Below, piece by piece: positions 48,851 through 58,873 of a stretch of 64,000 bases of DNA. Under the pieces are notes generated by a model. That model made no database searches. It had not been told where the DNA came from and saw only the letters and a list, made by a program, of their open reading frames with translations. How positions within the stretch are numbered: position 1 is the stretch's first letter; each line of letters starts with the position of its first letter. Source of the stretch: Deltaproteobacteria bacterium (GTDB lineage: Bacteria; Desulfobacterota; Binatia; UBA1149; JAJCZL01). The stretch lies in the NCBI GenBank assembly GCA_029262415.1, contig JAJCZL010000009.1:41557-105556 (forward strand), written 5' to 3'. The translations under genes were made by a program, and so were the position numbers.

Positions 48851-50837
48851 TTGGGACAGTATCGACGCCCATAACCACGCCGGGCCGGGTCTGAATAGCG
48901 GTCTGCTCCAATGCCTGGCCTGCGCAGGCTTACTGCTGCTCGGCGCGTTTCTCGCATTTGAAGGTGCTACCGCCAACGGCATTACCTACGACGAACGATA
49001 TTACATCCACTACGCCTCGCGCATCGCCGCGGGCGGCAGCCCCTGCCAGTACAAGGACCATCCGCCGGTCGCTAAGTTGTTGACCGCTGCCGCCATCGCC
49101 GCCGGTGTACCGCAAACGCCGCCATGGATACGGCTGCCGCAGATCGTGCTGTTCGTTTTGCTCGGCGTTCTGCTCACAACTTGGAGTGCGCAGCTATACG
49201 GAGGCTGGTCTCCGCTGCTCACCGCGGTGCTGTATGCGTTGTCGCCGAACATCCTTGCGCACGCCGGGTTGGCGACCACAGACTTCGCGCTGACCGTCGC
49301 CTTTACCTTCAGCGTTTGGCTGCTGCGCCGCTTCTTGTTCACGCCGAGCGCTGCTAGCGCGGCACTGTGGTCGCTCGGCCTTGCCTGCGCGCTGATGACC
49401 AAACTCACCTCCCTGGTCCTGCTGCCCGCATCGGTGGCAACCGCAGCGTTGGTATTCTGGTGCGCGGGGGTGAGAGCCAGGCCGGCGCACTTGTGGGCGC
49501 TGGTATTCGTACCGGGCGCTTTCCTGGCTCTGGGTTGGCTCGTGTACGGCATGGACGGCTGCGGACTGGCGAGCTTCGCCGACGCCGTCCGGGTACGCAT
49601 ATCCCAGAACGAGAGCGCAAACGGAGTTTCGGTATACGCCCTGGGCCAGGTCTACCCGCGCGGGGTTTGGTGGTACTACCTTCTCACCACTGCGCTCAAA
49701 GAGCCGCTACCCCTGCCGGCATTAGCCGCGCTGGCGGTCGTGGTGCGCCCGCGCGCAACGGAGCGTCGCGCAGAGACGATCATTTTGCTGATTCCGGCGC
49801 TGGTTCTTTTCGTCGCAGCATCGACCAGCGTTCATCAGCTCGGACACCGCTACATCCTGCCCGCTTTTCCTCTCCTGGTGCTGTGGGTGTCGGGTCTTGC
49901 AGCCAAGCCTCAGCGCGCGATGGGCGTCGTACTTTGCGTCGCCGCGGCTCTGTACACGGCCGATTCGCTGCGTGTGCGTCCGCACTTTCTCGCCTACATG
50001 AACCAACTGATCGGCAGTGCCGACAACTCCTATCATTACCTCGCCGACTCCAACCTGGATTGGCGTCAAGATGTGAAATCCCCACAAATAGCCCGGCTGC
50101 GCAAACGTTGGAACATTTTGAACCTGCAGAGGACGCCGCTCGCTGTCCGCTCGAAAAAGCCCCCGGCCCTGCTGATCGGCGCGACCGAGTTGAGCGGAGT
50201 GTGGGTCGATTACAACTTTTGGGGCACGACGTTCACGCGCCGGGTACGCGAAGCGGGCTACAAACCGGCAGCGAACGTAGGACGCTCGATGTTCCTGTTT
50301 CCCCTAGATTCACCTGAACTCTACCGCGATCTCTTGGATTGGCTGGAACCGCGTTCATGGCTCGACGCAGCCAATCTCACGCACAGGCTGGCCGCCGAGT
50401 TGGGCTTGCCTGAACTACAACCTTCGGTCGCTGCAGCCGGCGCTGCTCTCGATCTGAGACCATGCGCAGGCGGCCCACGCTACGACGCCGGGGCGAAAGG
50501 CAGTACTTGGACCGCGCGCTGGTCGGTCAACAGCGACGCGGAGTATCTTTTCGCGATCGCCGACCCTGCGCGGAGCAGCGCGGCGCTGGATGATCGCCGC
50601 TTGAGTTTCGCCGCAACCGGCGACCGCCGTCTGCCAAGCAGCACCGTGCTGCGGCTGGGGCGCGGCGACTACAGCGTGCGCGTACGCAGCAAAGGCACGG
50701 GAACCGTGTTTCCGCTTACGATCTCCCGCATCGAAACCGATGCCGACGGGTATCGAGCAGCCACGGCACTGAGCGAATCCACGATTCTTTGCCATCCGGA
50801 TCCTTCCCTCGAGGGCCGGCCCATGCCTGCTTCGTGA
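48843..50837 (+). CDS. GT39-type (PMT/ArnT-like) membrane glycosyltransferase
   Basis: A 664-aa polytopic protein. Near the N terminus it has the PMT/ArnT-type periplasmic motif YDERYYIHYASRIA followed by KDHPPVAKLL (the acidic DE and the DHPP segment are hallmarks). About ten to eleven membrane helices follow to residue 370 or so, then a soluble C-terminal domain of about 250 residues with beta-rich character. Such enzymes transfer a sugar from a polyprenyl-phosphate carrier to lipid, protein or glycan on the periplasmic side. The start TTG 48843 is the only in-frame initiator before the first helix but has a poor ribosome site. First of the surface-glycan gene block. Confidence 0.82.
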   Translation: MNNWDSIDAHNHAGPGLNSGLLQCLACAGLLLLGAFLAFEGATANGITYDERYYIHYASRIAAGGSPCQYKDHPPVAKLLTAAAIAAGVPQTPPWIRLPQIVLFVLLGVLLTTWSAQLYGGWSPLLTAVLYALSPNILAHAGLATTDFALTVAFTFSVWLLRRFLFTPSAASAALWSLGLACALMTKLTSLVLLPASVATAALVFWCAGVRARPAHLWALVFVPGAFLALGWLVYGMDGCGLASFADAVRVRISQNESANGVSVYALGQVYPRGVWWYYLLTTALKEPLPLPALAALAVVVRPRATERRAETIILLIPALVLFVAASTSVHQLGHRYILPAFPLLVLWVSGLAAKPQRAMGVVLCVAAALYTADSLRVRPHFLAYMNQLIGSADNSYHYLADSNLDWRQDVKSPQIARLRKRWNILNLQRTPLAVRSKKPPALLIGATELSGVWVDYNFWGTTFTRRVREAGYKPAANVGRSMFLFPLDSPELYRDLLDWLEPRSWLDAANLTHRLAAELGLPELQPSVAAAGAALDLRPCAGGPRYDAGAKGSTWTARWSVNSDAEYLFAIADPARSSAALDDRRLSFAATGDRRLPSSTVLRLGRGDYSVRVRSKGTGTVFPLTISRIETDADGYRAATALSESTILCHPDPSLEGRPMPAS

Positions 50838-50913
50838 TCACCGAGCGCGATCACGCTCGGAGTCGGACCTAGCTCGTTCACAAACGACCCGACATTGCTT
50901 GACCGTGCGAAGG

Positions 50914-53241
50914 ATGTCTATTGTGGTGCACGTTGCAGCTCCGGAAAGGACTATCTTGAGCGGCTCTATCCTGCCGCAGCGCATTGCCTTCCTGGGTAGT
51001 TACTTGCCACGGTTGTGCGGGATCGCGACCTTTACGCACGATCTTTGTGAGGCGGTCGCGGCCGCGGCTCCTGCGACCGCTTGCTTCGTCGGCGCGGTCA
51101 ACGATCGTGCAGAGGGCTACGAGTATCCGCCCCGCGTGCGCTTCGAGCTCCAGGAAAAAGAACTCGATTCATACCGGCGGGCGGCCGATTTCCTCAACTT
51201 CAACAACGCGGACTTGCTGTGCGTCCAGCATGAGTTCGGCATCTACGGCGGACCGGCGGGCAGTGATTTGCTGGCGCTGCTCAAAGAGGTGCGGATGCCG
51301 GTAGTAACTACTCTGCATACCCTGCTGCGCGAGCCGAGCACAGCGCAGCGCAGCGTAATGGACGAGCTGGCGAACCTAAGCGACCGCTTGGTAGTGATGT
51401 CGCACAAGGGCGCCGAGATACTGAGCGAAACCTACGGGGTGCCCGATGTGAAGGTGGACATCATCGCGCACGGTATCCCGCATCTTCCGTTCATCGAATC
51501 GAGTTTCTACAAGAAGCAGTTCGGCGTGGAGGAACGCCAGGTGCTGCTCACCTTCGGACTGATCGGTCCGGGCAAGGGCATCGAGCACGCGATCACGGCG
51601 CTGCCGGCGATCGTACGAGAGCATCCGAATGTGGTTTACCTCGTGCTTGGCGCTACGCATCCGCATCTCATGGAGAACGAAGGCGAGCGCTATCGTCTGA
51701 GCCTCGAAAGACTCGCCGACGACTGTGGTGTGCAGCAGCACGTCATCTTCTACAACCGCTTCGTGTCACTCGAGGATCTTAAAGAGTTCATTGGTGCGAC
51801 CGATATATACTTGACCCCGTATCTCAATGAGGCACAGGTGACCTCCGGCACGCTGGCCTATGTCTTCGGCGCGGGAAAGGCCGTGGTTTCCACGCCCTAC
51901 TGGCACGCGCAGGAATTGCTTGCGGACGGACGCGGCGTGCTGGTGCCCTTCGGCAATTCTGAAGCGATCGCGCAAGCAGTGTGTGCCCTGCTCGATGATC
52001 CGGCGCGCCTGGAGACGATCCGCCGGGAAGCATATGCGATGGGTCGCGAGATGATCTGGCCCGCCGTGGCGCAGCGTTATATCGAATCGTTTAAACGCGC
52101 CCGCGCCGATCGGGTGACCGCGCCGCGTGCGACCTTCGCCGAATGGACGCTCGACAATCGACCCGCCGACTTGCCCCCGTTGCGCCTGGATCACGTTGTG
52201 CGCATGAGCGATCGCACAGGCATCTTTCAACACGCCATATTCAATGTGCCGAACTTCCAGGAGGGCTACTGCACCGACGACAATGCGCGCGCTTTCATCC
52301 TCTGCACTCTGCTCGATGAGCTCGGCGGCAAGCCGCCGGAGGAGAATCTCGAAAAACTGGCCACGACCTATCTCGCCTTCCTTGCAGGGGCACTGGATGT
52401 CGAGCGTGGGCGATTCCGCAACTTCATGAGCCACGGACGCCGGTGGTTGGAAGAAACGGGCAGCGAAGACAGTCATGCGCGCGCGCTTTGGGCCGCCGGT
52501 ACCGGCGCCGGCCGCTCACGCAATGAAGGCCACTGCAGGCTTGCAGCGCAGCTCTTTGAGCGCGGGCTGGATGCCGTCAGCAGCTTTTCTTCACCGCGTG
52601 CGTGGAGCTTCACGCTGCTCGGAATCCATGAGTACCTGCGTCGCTTCCCCGATGATTCCGCGACGACTGCGATGGGTGCAGCATTGACACGAAAGCTCGT
52701 GAAGAGCTGGACGGATTGTGCCACGAACGACTGGCCCTGGTTTGAATCCAGCGTCACGTATGACAACGCACGCCTCTGCCAGGCTCTCATCCTCAGCGGC
52801 CCGTGGATGCCCGACAACGAGGCGTTGGAGATTGGGCTGAAGTCGCTGCACTGGCTGGTCTCGATTCAGAAGACGCAGGCAGGCAACTTCCGCCCCATCG
52901 GGAGCAATGGCTTCTACCAGCGTGACGGCGCACGCGCAGACTTCGACCAGCAGCCGGTGGAAGCGCAGTCGATGGTTTCGGCGTGCCACGAAGCCTACCG
53001 CGTCACTCGAGATCCCGCGTGGTCAGCTGAGGCGAAACGCGCGTTCGAGTGGTTCCTCGGCCGCAACGACCTTGGCTTGCCGCTCTACGACTTCGCTACC
53101 GGCGGCTGCGCCGACGGCCTGCATCCCGACCGAGTGAATGAAAACCAGGGTGCAGAGTCCACCCTAGCCTTCCACCTCGCCCTTGCCGAAATGAACTGCG
53201 CCGAACACTTGATCACACACCCGCCGCTGTCCGCCTCATGA
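50914..53241 (+). CDS. GT4 glycosyltransferase fused to a C-terminal alpha-barrel domain
   Basis: About 775 aa. Residues 20-390 are a GT-B glycosyltransferase of family 4: an N-terminal Rossmann domain (AFLGSYLPRLCGIATFTHDL), LLTFGLIGPGKGIEHAI at the nucleotide-sugar domain, and the E-x7-E-type acceptor/donor loop in TPYLNEAQVTSGTLAYVFG. From about residue 410 on, repeated helices with Trp/Glu-rich motifs (YCTDDNARAFIL, WPWFESSVTYDNARL, ENQGAESTLAFHLALAE) suggest an (alpha/alpha)6 barrel. The stop overlaps the start of the GH130 gene (TCATGA), so the two probably act together in making or remodelling a mannoside. The start is uncertain: TTG 50899, ATG 50914 or TTG 50956 with GGAAAGGA upstream. 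Confidence 0.83.
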   Translation: MSIVVHVAAPERTILSGSILPQRIAFLGSYLPRLCGIATFTHDLCEAVAAAAPATACFVGAVNDRAEGYEYPPRVRFELQEKELDSYRRAADFLNFNNADLLCVQHEFGIYGGPAGSDLLALLKEVRMPVVTTLHTLLREPSTAQRSVMDELANLSDRLVVMSHKGAEILSETYGVPDVKVDIIAHGIPHLPFIESSFYKKQFGVEERQVLLTFGLIGPGKGIEHAITALPAIVREHPNVVYLVLGATHPHLMENEGERYRLSLERLADDCGVQQHVIFYNRFVSLEDLKEFIGATDIYLTPYLNEAQVTSGTLAYVFGAGKAVVSTPYWHAQELLADGRGVLVPFGNSEAIAQAVCALLDDPARLETIRREAYAMGREMIWPAVAQRYIESFKRARADRVTAPRATFAEWTLDNRPADLPPLRLDHVVRMSDRTGIFQHAIFNVPNFQEGYCTDDNARAFILCTLLDELGGKPPEENLEKLATTYLAFLAGALDVERGRFRNFMSHGRRWLEETGSEDSHARALWAAGTGAGRSRNEGHCRLAAQLFERGLDAVSSFSSPRAWSFTLLGIHEYLRRFPDDSATTAMGAALTRKLVKSWTDCATNDWPWFESSVTYDNARLCQALILSGPWMPDNEALEIGLKSLHWLVSIQKTQAGNFRPIGSNGFYQRDGARADFDQQPVEAQSMVSACHEAYRVTRDPAWSAEAKRAFEWFLGRNDLGLPLYDFATGGCADGLHPDRVNENQGAESTLAFHLALAEMNCAEHLITHPPLSAS

Positions 53242-54707
53242 GCGCTGTCCGCGTCCGCCGTCATGAGGTGACGCTGCTGCCCACGAGCGCGCGTGTCATC
53301 TTCCGCCCGTTCATCCCAGCGGACGTTCAGCGTATCACCGCCATCGTCGGCCGAGCACTGGCCCTGACGGAAAGAGAAGTGGTCCGCCAATTGAGAAGGG
53401 TGCGCCGCGAGTTCGATGGACGGCACGTCGACACCGAGTCGTCCCTGCATGCCCACTACGAGAAAGTAAAGCAGCACGTGTTCACGCAGAGTCCGCTGTC
53501 GCACGAACGACAACTGCTCATCGGCGCTCTGTTCTCCGGCGAATACGCGTTGGAATCGGCGGCGATCTTCAATCCCTCGATCGTGCCGCATCCTGACCAG
53601 AACGATGTCCCCTCCGGCGGTTTACGTTTCATCATGAGCCTGCGGGCGACAGGCGAGGGGCACATCTCTTCCATCGAGTTCCGCACCGGCAACATCACGC
53701 CGGACGGCAGCATCTCGCTCGACCCGGTCTCCCGCTTTGTGGCCGCGCCGGAGATCGTCCCCAATCCCCGCTATGACAAGAAGCGATTTGTCATCAAGTT
53801 GCGCGAGATGGGTCTCGACGACGACCACACCGCCGCCGTAATGGCGCCGCTCGGTGAGACGTTCACACGCACCGACTTGAACCAAAGCGTTGACACCGTC
53901 GTCAGCCGCGAGCCCCAGCCCGCCACTCACGAGCTGCACCGCACGCTCCAAAGCGTCGAGTGGTTGGCCGACTGCAACTACGAACTACGCTTTTCCGACA
54001 AGCTCGCCATGAGCGAACGCATCATCTTTCCGGTCTCGCCTAACGAGACCAACGGCATCGAAGATGCCCGCTTTGTCCGCTTCATCGACGACGATGGATC
54101 GGCCATGTACTACGCCACATACACCGCCTACAACGGACGCGACATCCTGTCGCAGCTTATCGAGACGGAAGATTTTCGCCACTTCCGCATACTCACCCTC
54201 AATGGCAGCGCGGTGCAAAACAAAGGCATGGCGCTTTTCCCTCGCCGCATCGCCGGCCGCTACGCCATGCTCTCACGGCAGGATGATGAGAACCTCTTCA
54301 TCATGTTCTCCCATAGCCCGTATCATTGGAACGACCCCGAGTTGATCCTACGTCCGCAAGAGATGTGGGAGTCCGTGAAGATCGGCAATTGCGGATCTCC
54401 GGTTGAAACCGAAGCCGGCTGGGTTGTCATTACTCACGGCGTCGGTCCCATGCGGAAATATTGCATCGGCGCCGCACTGCTCGATTTGAATGATCCCACC
54501 AAAGTCATCGGCCGCCTGCGTGAACCACTGCTCTCCCCCAACGGCCGCGAACGCGACGGCTACGTACCCAACGTCGTATATAGCTGTGGCTCCTTGCTCT
54601 GCGGCCGCGAGCTGATTCTGCCCTTTGCGATCAGCGATCGTGCCTCCGCCATCGCCAGCGTGTCTCTGGACGATCTATTGGCCGCGTTGCAATCGCGGGC
54701 GGATTGA
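53238..54707 (+). CDS. GH130-family beta-mannoside phosphorylase/hydrolase
   Basis: A 489-aa five-bladed beta-propeller enzyme of glycoside hydrolase family 130. Family blocks are visible: AIFNPSIVPHPDQ (the catalytic region begins here), SNERIIFP-like MSERIIFPVSPNETNGIEDARFVRF, the NCGSPVETEAGWVVITHGVG block, and YVPNVVYSCG. GH130 members phosphorolyse or hydrolyse beta-1,2- or beta-1,4-mannosides. The N-terminal 100-residue helical extension matches the longer subgroup often encoded next to GT4 enzymes. It overlaps the GT4-barrel gene by 4 bp, indicating coupling and a shared mannan or mannoside substrate (inference). Confidence 0.85.
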   Translation: MSAVRVRRHEVTLLPTSARVIFRPFIPADVQRITAIVGRALALTEREVVRQLRRVRREFDGRHVDTESSLHAHYEKVKQHVFTQSPLSHERQLLIGALFSGEYALESAAIFNPSIVPHPDQNDVPSGGLRFIMSLRATGEGHISSIEFRTGNITPDGSISLDPVSRFVAAPEIVPNPRYDKKRFVIKLREMGLDDDHTAAVMAPLGETFTRTDLNQSVDTVVSREPQPATHELHRTLQSVEWLADCNYELRFSDKLAMSERIIFPVSPNETNGIEDARFVRFIDDDGSAMYYATYTAYNGRDILSQLIETEDFRHFRILTLNGSAVQNKGMALFPRRIAGRYAMLSRQDDENLFIMFSHSPYHWNDPELILRPQEMWESVKIGNCGSPVETEAGWVVITHGVGPMRKYCIGAALLDLNDPTKVIGRLREPLLSPNGRERDGYVPNVVYSCGSLLCGRELILPFAISDRASAIASVSLDDLLAALQSRAD

Positions 54708-54799
54708 ACCTCAGCTGGAGGCCGTGATTATCGGTCGTGCCGGGCGATTGTCGAGTCAGCCCTACACACGGGGTTGAACATTACCGGATGCGCAGAATT

Positions 54800-55409
54800 C
54801 TAGCCTATGGCTTTCGGGTCATACGCAGCTTTCATGTACGCGATGCCCGGAGCAAGGACGGCGCACCACGTGATGGACACATCTTCATCCCATTTCACAT
54901 CGTATCTTTTGACCGTCACAAGCAGGGATCGCATCCAATCATCATACAACGCGGTTCTATATCGAGCTGTTTTTTGCTGCAAAAGGCGGCGATCCTGGTA
55001 AACTCCGCGCTAGGCGTTCCGTAGCTGAAGTAGTCCACCAAATGGATTAGCGACTGAGCCAGCATCTCACTCTGGAGCAGTAAGTCTCTATCGGCCGCCA
55101 TTTCTGCGAACTCCTTAGACGAGCTACGAAGGTTTTCATAGAAGTCCTCGAAGAAGCCGCCCATCGCCATGACGCGGTCGAAACTCTCGCCGAACACGTC
55201 AAGGTAGTTTCTCGTCTCGATGTATGATTGTACGCCGTACCCCCCAGGAAGCGAAGATACAACTCCCACGCACTGTCGTGTGCCTCGGCGTTGACAACAG
55301 TAGACGCAAAATCAACCTAAGCAGCCTATTTGCCGGACAGATCGTCGGCGTACGCGAAGAAGAGGCATCGATAGCCCCACCCTTCCCACAGGCCGCGTGC
55401 ATCAAGACA
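54800..55409 (-). pseudogene. Decayed gene of unknown family
   Basis: Three reading-frame pieces on the minus strand join into one plausible protein. The first piece (55409-55246) contains WELYLRFLGG but has two in-frame stops near 55319 and 55328. The frame shifts at a six-base C run (55240-55245) into SYIETRNYLDVFGESFDRVM and ...LIHLVDYFSYGTPSAEF. It shifts again at a six-base T run (about 54970-54975) into ALYDDWMRSLLVTVKRYDVK and ...ITWCAVLAPGIAYMKA, ending at 54800. Both shifts are at homopolymers, so some may be sequencing errors, but the stops argue for decay. I do not recognise the family. It fills most of the 54708-55503 gap. Confidence 0.5.
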
Positions 55410-55503
55410 CTAGTTGACCTAACAAATGGTTATTAGATGTTGGGCAATATTTCGGAATGGGCGCTCGGACTTAGCCGCGCTCTCTAATTTTCTCGGGGCC
55501 AGC

Positions 55504-56442
55504 ATGGATCAAGAGCGATTGCGATCTGACCAACCCGGCGTCGCCCACGGTCGTACCGTTTCGGCGCTCGTCACGTCGTTCAACTCGGAACGGCGCCTGG
55601 GTGCGTGTCTCGCGGGCCTCTCGTGGTGCGACGAGATCCTGCTCATCGATTCCTTTTCTACCGATTCCACGCTGGAGATCGCCGCAGGCTTTCCGGGTGT
55701 GCGGGTGGTTCAGCACGAGTACCTGGGTGGGGCGGCGCAGAAGAACTGGGCCTTGCCCCGGCTCCGCGGTGATTGGATCCTGATCTTCGACTCCGACGAG
55801 GTCTGCACTACGGAATTGCGCGATGAGATCCTGACCCTGCTCAAGGAAGGGGCCGCTCATAACGCGTACACAATCCATCGCCGGGTGTACTTCCTGGGCA
55901 AGCGAATCCGCTTCTCGGGCTGGAAGAACGACAAGGTCACGCGGCTGTTTCGCAGGGGTACGGCCCGCTACGAGAACCGCCGAGTCCATGCGCGCCTGAT
56001 CACCGACGGTCCCGCCCCTCGACTCGACAACTCGATGCTCCACTACATGGTGGATTCGGTTTCCGAGTACGTCACCCGCACGCTCAAGTATAGCCGTTGG
56101 GGTGCGGCTCAAGCATTTCGCGATGGCAAGCGCGTCGGTACGGCCTCCCTCCTCATCCGCCCGACCTATCGCTTGCTCCGCACCTACGTTCTCCAGTTCG
56201 GCTTTCTCGATGGTGTGCACGGCCTGTTGTTTTGCATGCTGCAGGCCGTCGGTAGCTTCTGCAAGTGGGCCACGCTCTGGGGCTATCGCGTCAACGAAGG
56301 CCGCGGCGCCAGGTTGGATCTGCCCAAATTCGCGGATGGATTTGGCGATCGATCGCACAACAACCCGGTCGCCGCACTAGGAGAACCGAGCGAATACCCT
56401 CGCGGCGAGCAACGGGCAAGCTCCCGGTCGGCCGCCAAGTAA
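55504..56442 (+). CDS. GT2 glycosyltransferase (WaaE/KdtX-like)
   Basis: A 312-aa GT-A fold enzyme. The N-terminal VSALVTSFNSERRLGACLAG strand-loop, DEILLIDSFSTDST, the DxD-type IFDSDEVC (about 100) and the acceptor-side KNDKVTRLFRRG are all typical of family-2 enzymes acting on LPS-core or glycan acceptors, close to WaaE/KdtX. A C-terminal amphipathic or hydrophobic stretch (about 205-260) may attach it to the membrane. ATG 55504 starts the conserved region. The first 26 codons of the longer frame come from the decayed region. A GT4 gene follows 19 bp downstream. Confidence 0.87.
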   Translation: MDQERLRSDQPGVAHGRTVSALVTSFNSERRLGACLAGLSWCDEILLIDSFSTDSTLEIAAGFPGVRVVQHEYLGGAAQKNWALPRLRGDWILIFDSDEVCTTELRDEILTLLKEGAAHNAYTIHRRVYFLGKRIRFSGWKNDKVTRLFRRGTARYENRRVHARLITDGPAPRLDNSMLHYMVDSVSEYVTRTLKYSRWGAAQAFRDGKRVGTASLLIRPTYRLLRTYVLQFGFLDGVHGLLFCMLQAVGSFCKWATLWGYRVNEGRGARLDLPKFADGFGDRSHNNPVAALGEPSEYPRGEQRASSRSAAK

Positions 56443-56461
56443 CTTCGATCGCTCCAAAGTC

Positions 56462-57661
56462 GTGAATGTGCTCTACACGTCGGCGGCGTATCCGCCGAGC
56501 ATCGGTGGCGGCGAGATTCATCTGCATCAGCTCGTCGCAAGGGTCGCCGCCGGCGGTTGCGGTGTGCGCGTCATCAACCAATGGTCCAGCTCCCGCAGCG
56601 ACTGGCTGCGTGGCGCGACCACCGGCTGCCGAGACGCGGGAACCTATCGCCAGGACGGGATCGATGTGACGCGTCTGGGCTTCAGCCTGAACACGCGCCT
56701 GCGTATGTGGCCCTGGACGCGCGCCTATCGCCGTCAGTGGTTGCGAGCTGCTTCGATCGAGGGTGTGGCGCGCTTGATGGCGCCGTACTACGAGAGTGCG
56801 GCGCGCGGAAACCACGACCTCGTTCATGCGCTTCGGATCGGCTGCGAATTCCTACCCGAGGTGGCCCTGCGGTACTGCCGGCGCCACGACCTGCCGTTCG
56901 TGATTACCGCGCTGCACCACCCCGGTTGGGTCGGCAACAAGTTCCGACACTACGACCGTATCTTCCGCGCGGCATCCGCCGTGATCGCGTTGACGGAGTC
57001 GGAACGAAAGACGCTCATTCAAACCAAGGGTGTTGCCGCCGAGCGAGTTCACGTGACAGGCATCGGCCCGATCCTGGCTCCGAGTTACTCGGTGCAGGCG
57101 TTCCGTGATCGCTACGATCTCCGCGGCCCTTACGTGCTGTTCGTCGGTCGCAAGGCGCCACACAAGGGCTGGGCGACGCTGCTCCAGGCCGCCCCGCGGA
57201 TCCTCGCCGACCACACCGACGCACACATTGTGTTCATCGGCCCCGACACGCGGGCGTCCGAGACGGCCTTCGCTTCCACCGACATTGCGCGCGTGATCAA
57301 CCTGGGAGCGGTCGACCTGGCCACAAAGACCGCCGCGATCGCGGGCTGCGAGTTACTGGCGCTGCCTTCGACGGGTGAGAGCTTCGGCGGCGTTTTCACC
57401 GAAGCCTGGTCGTTCGCCAAACCGGTCGTCGGCATCGATATTCCATCGGTGGCCTGTGTCGTGACCGACGGCACCGACGGCCTGCTGGTGGCGCCGAAGA
57501 TAGGCCCGCTGGCCGAGGCCGTGTCGGGGCTGCTGGCGCACCCGGGGCGCGCCGCCGAGCTGGGTGCCAACGGCCTACGCAAGGTCGGGCAACGCTACGG
57601 CTGGGATCGGATCGCCGAGGCGACCCTGGCGATCTACCGTGAAGTGACCTCCTCGAGGTGA
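56462..57661 (+). CDS. GT4 family glycosyltransferase
   Basis: A 399-aa GT-B enzyme. The N-terminal domain has YTSAAYPPSIGGGEIHLHQL with the Gly-rich sugar-binding loop. The C-terminal domain has LFVGRKAPHKGWATLL and the EX7E region LPSTGESFGGVFTEAWSFAKPVV. It transfers a hexose from an NDP-sugar to a growing surface glycan. GTG 56462 is the start. It reads with the GT2 gene upstream and converges on the next GT4 gene with a 28-bp overlap. Confidence 0.9.
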   Translation: MNVLYTSAAYPPSIGGGEIHLHQLVARVAAGGCGVRVINQWSSSRSDWLRGATTGCRDAGTYRQDGIDVTRLGFSLNTRLRMWPWTRAYRRQWLRAASIEGVARLMAPYYESAARGNHDLVHALRIGCEFLPEVALRYCRRHDLPFVITALHHPGWVGNKFRHYDRIFRAASAVIALTESERKTLIQTKGVAAERVHVTGIGPILAPSYSVQAFRDRYDLRGPYVLFVGRKAPHKGWATLLQAAPRILADHTDAHIVFIGPDTRASETAFASTDIARVINLGAVDLATKTAAIAGCELLALPSTGESFGGVFTEAWSFAKPVVGIDIPSVACVVTDGTDGLLVAPKIGPLAEAVSGLLAHPGRAAELGANGLRKVGQRYGWDRIAEATLAIYREVTSSR

Positions 57662-58866
57662 CCGACCAGACGGTCGATCCGGCTGCCCCGCTGGTGCCGT
57701 TCGATGACGCTGCGCTTGCCCGCCGCGACCAGCTGCCGCGCCCACCGGCTTTCCAACCCGGTGATCGCCGAGGCGAGCCGCTCGGTCCATTCGTGGTCGG
57801 CACAGACGATCCCATTGCGCTCATGGTCGACCACGTGAGGCAGGGCCCAGCGATCGCTGACAAGCACGAGGTTGCCCGTCGCCCAGGCCTCGATCACGAC
57901 GATGCCGAAGGTCTCGCAGGCCGATGGCAGCGCGAAAATCGAGCTGCAGCGAAGGAGGTTGATCACGTCCGCTCGAGGCCGGTCGACGAGCAGCGTGAAG
58001 CGATCGGCTATTCCGCAGTCCGCGGCCAAGGCCTGGTAGTCTTCGTTCGAGTCGCGAAAACCGGCAATCACCAGATGAGCGCGCTCGGCCGCGGGTTCGG
58101 CGCGGCGGCGTAACACGGCAAGCGCAGCCGCGAACGAACGAATCAGGATGTCGAGCCGCTTTTGCGGATGCAGCCGCGCGACGCAGGTGACGAGCAGGCG
58201 GCCCGGCGGCACGCCGTCGATCGGCGCCGCAGGAATTGCAGCGAGCTCATCGAGATTGATCGAGGGGGGCAGCAAGTCGGTGCGCGCGAAGCGAATGCCG
58301 GCCGCGGCGAGTTGAGCCTCCTCCCAAGGTGTATTGAAAAACACGCGGGCGTCACCTGGTACCCGGGCCGCGATCCGCCGCAGTTCGTCGTGCCGGCGCC
58401 GGGCATGACGCTCATGGGAGCGATCGTGATAGACGGGGTTCAACAATACCGGTACGCCCAGCTCGGCCGCGACATCAATAGTTACCGCAAACGAGTCGCG
58501 CCAGATGTCATGGGCGTGAAGCACGTCGGGCTCGAGCTTGATGAGCGCTGCACGTAACCCCTCGAGCACAACGCGTCTGGTCAGCGGTCGCTCGGGAGAC
58601 AAGCGGGTGACCGGGACGCCGTTGACGTCGTCGTAGGGCGCGTCGAGCAACAGTCCGCCCTGTCTTCGCGCCGCAGCTCCCGTCAGTTTGTCGACGAGAC
58701 GACCGAAGCGGCTGTTCGACTGCGGCAAGATGTGTTGTCGCAGGGTGCTGGTGACAACGCGCGCGTCGATCCGGCGGGAGCGCAAACCCTCGACCAGCTC
58801 CTGCACGTACTTCTCGTGACCGCCGATTGCCGGCGGGTACTTGATGAATGTATGGACGACTCGCAA
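57634..58866 (-). CDS. GT4 family glycosyltransferase
   Basis: A 410-aa GT-B enzyme. It has VHTFIKYPPAIGGHEKYVQEL at the N terminus (shown as VHTFIKYPPAIGG plus HEKYVQEL), LLVTCVARLHPQKRLDILIR at the start of the nucleotide-sugar domain, and ALPSACETFGIVVIEAWATG as the E-x7-E loop. Substrate unspecified. It is 7 bp downstream of the GT2 gene on the same strand, so the pair is co-transcribed. Confidence 0.9.
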   Translation of the reverse strand: MRVVHTFIKYPPAIGGHEKYVQELVEGLRSRRIDARVVTSTLRQHILPQSNSRFGRLVDKLTGAAARRQGGLLLDAPYDDVNGVPVTRLSPERPLTRRVVLEGLRAALIKLEPDVLHAHDIWRDSFAVTIDVAAELGVPVLLNPVYHDRSHERHARRRHDELRRIAARVPGDARVFFNTPWEEAQLAAAGIRFARTDLLPPSINLDELAAIPAAPIDGVPPGRLLVTCVARLHPQKRLDILIRSFAAALAVLRRRAEPAAERAHLVIAGFRDSNEDYQALAADCGIADRFTLLVDRPRADVINLLRCSSIFALPSACETFGIVVIEAWATGNLVLVSDRWALPHVVDHERNGIVCADHEWTERLASAITGLESRWARQLVAAGKRSVIERHQRGSRIDRLVGHLEEVTSR

Positions 58867-58873
58867 GACCGTG

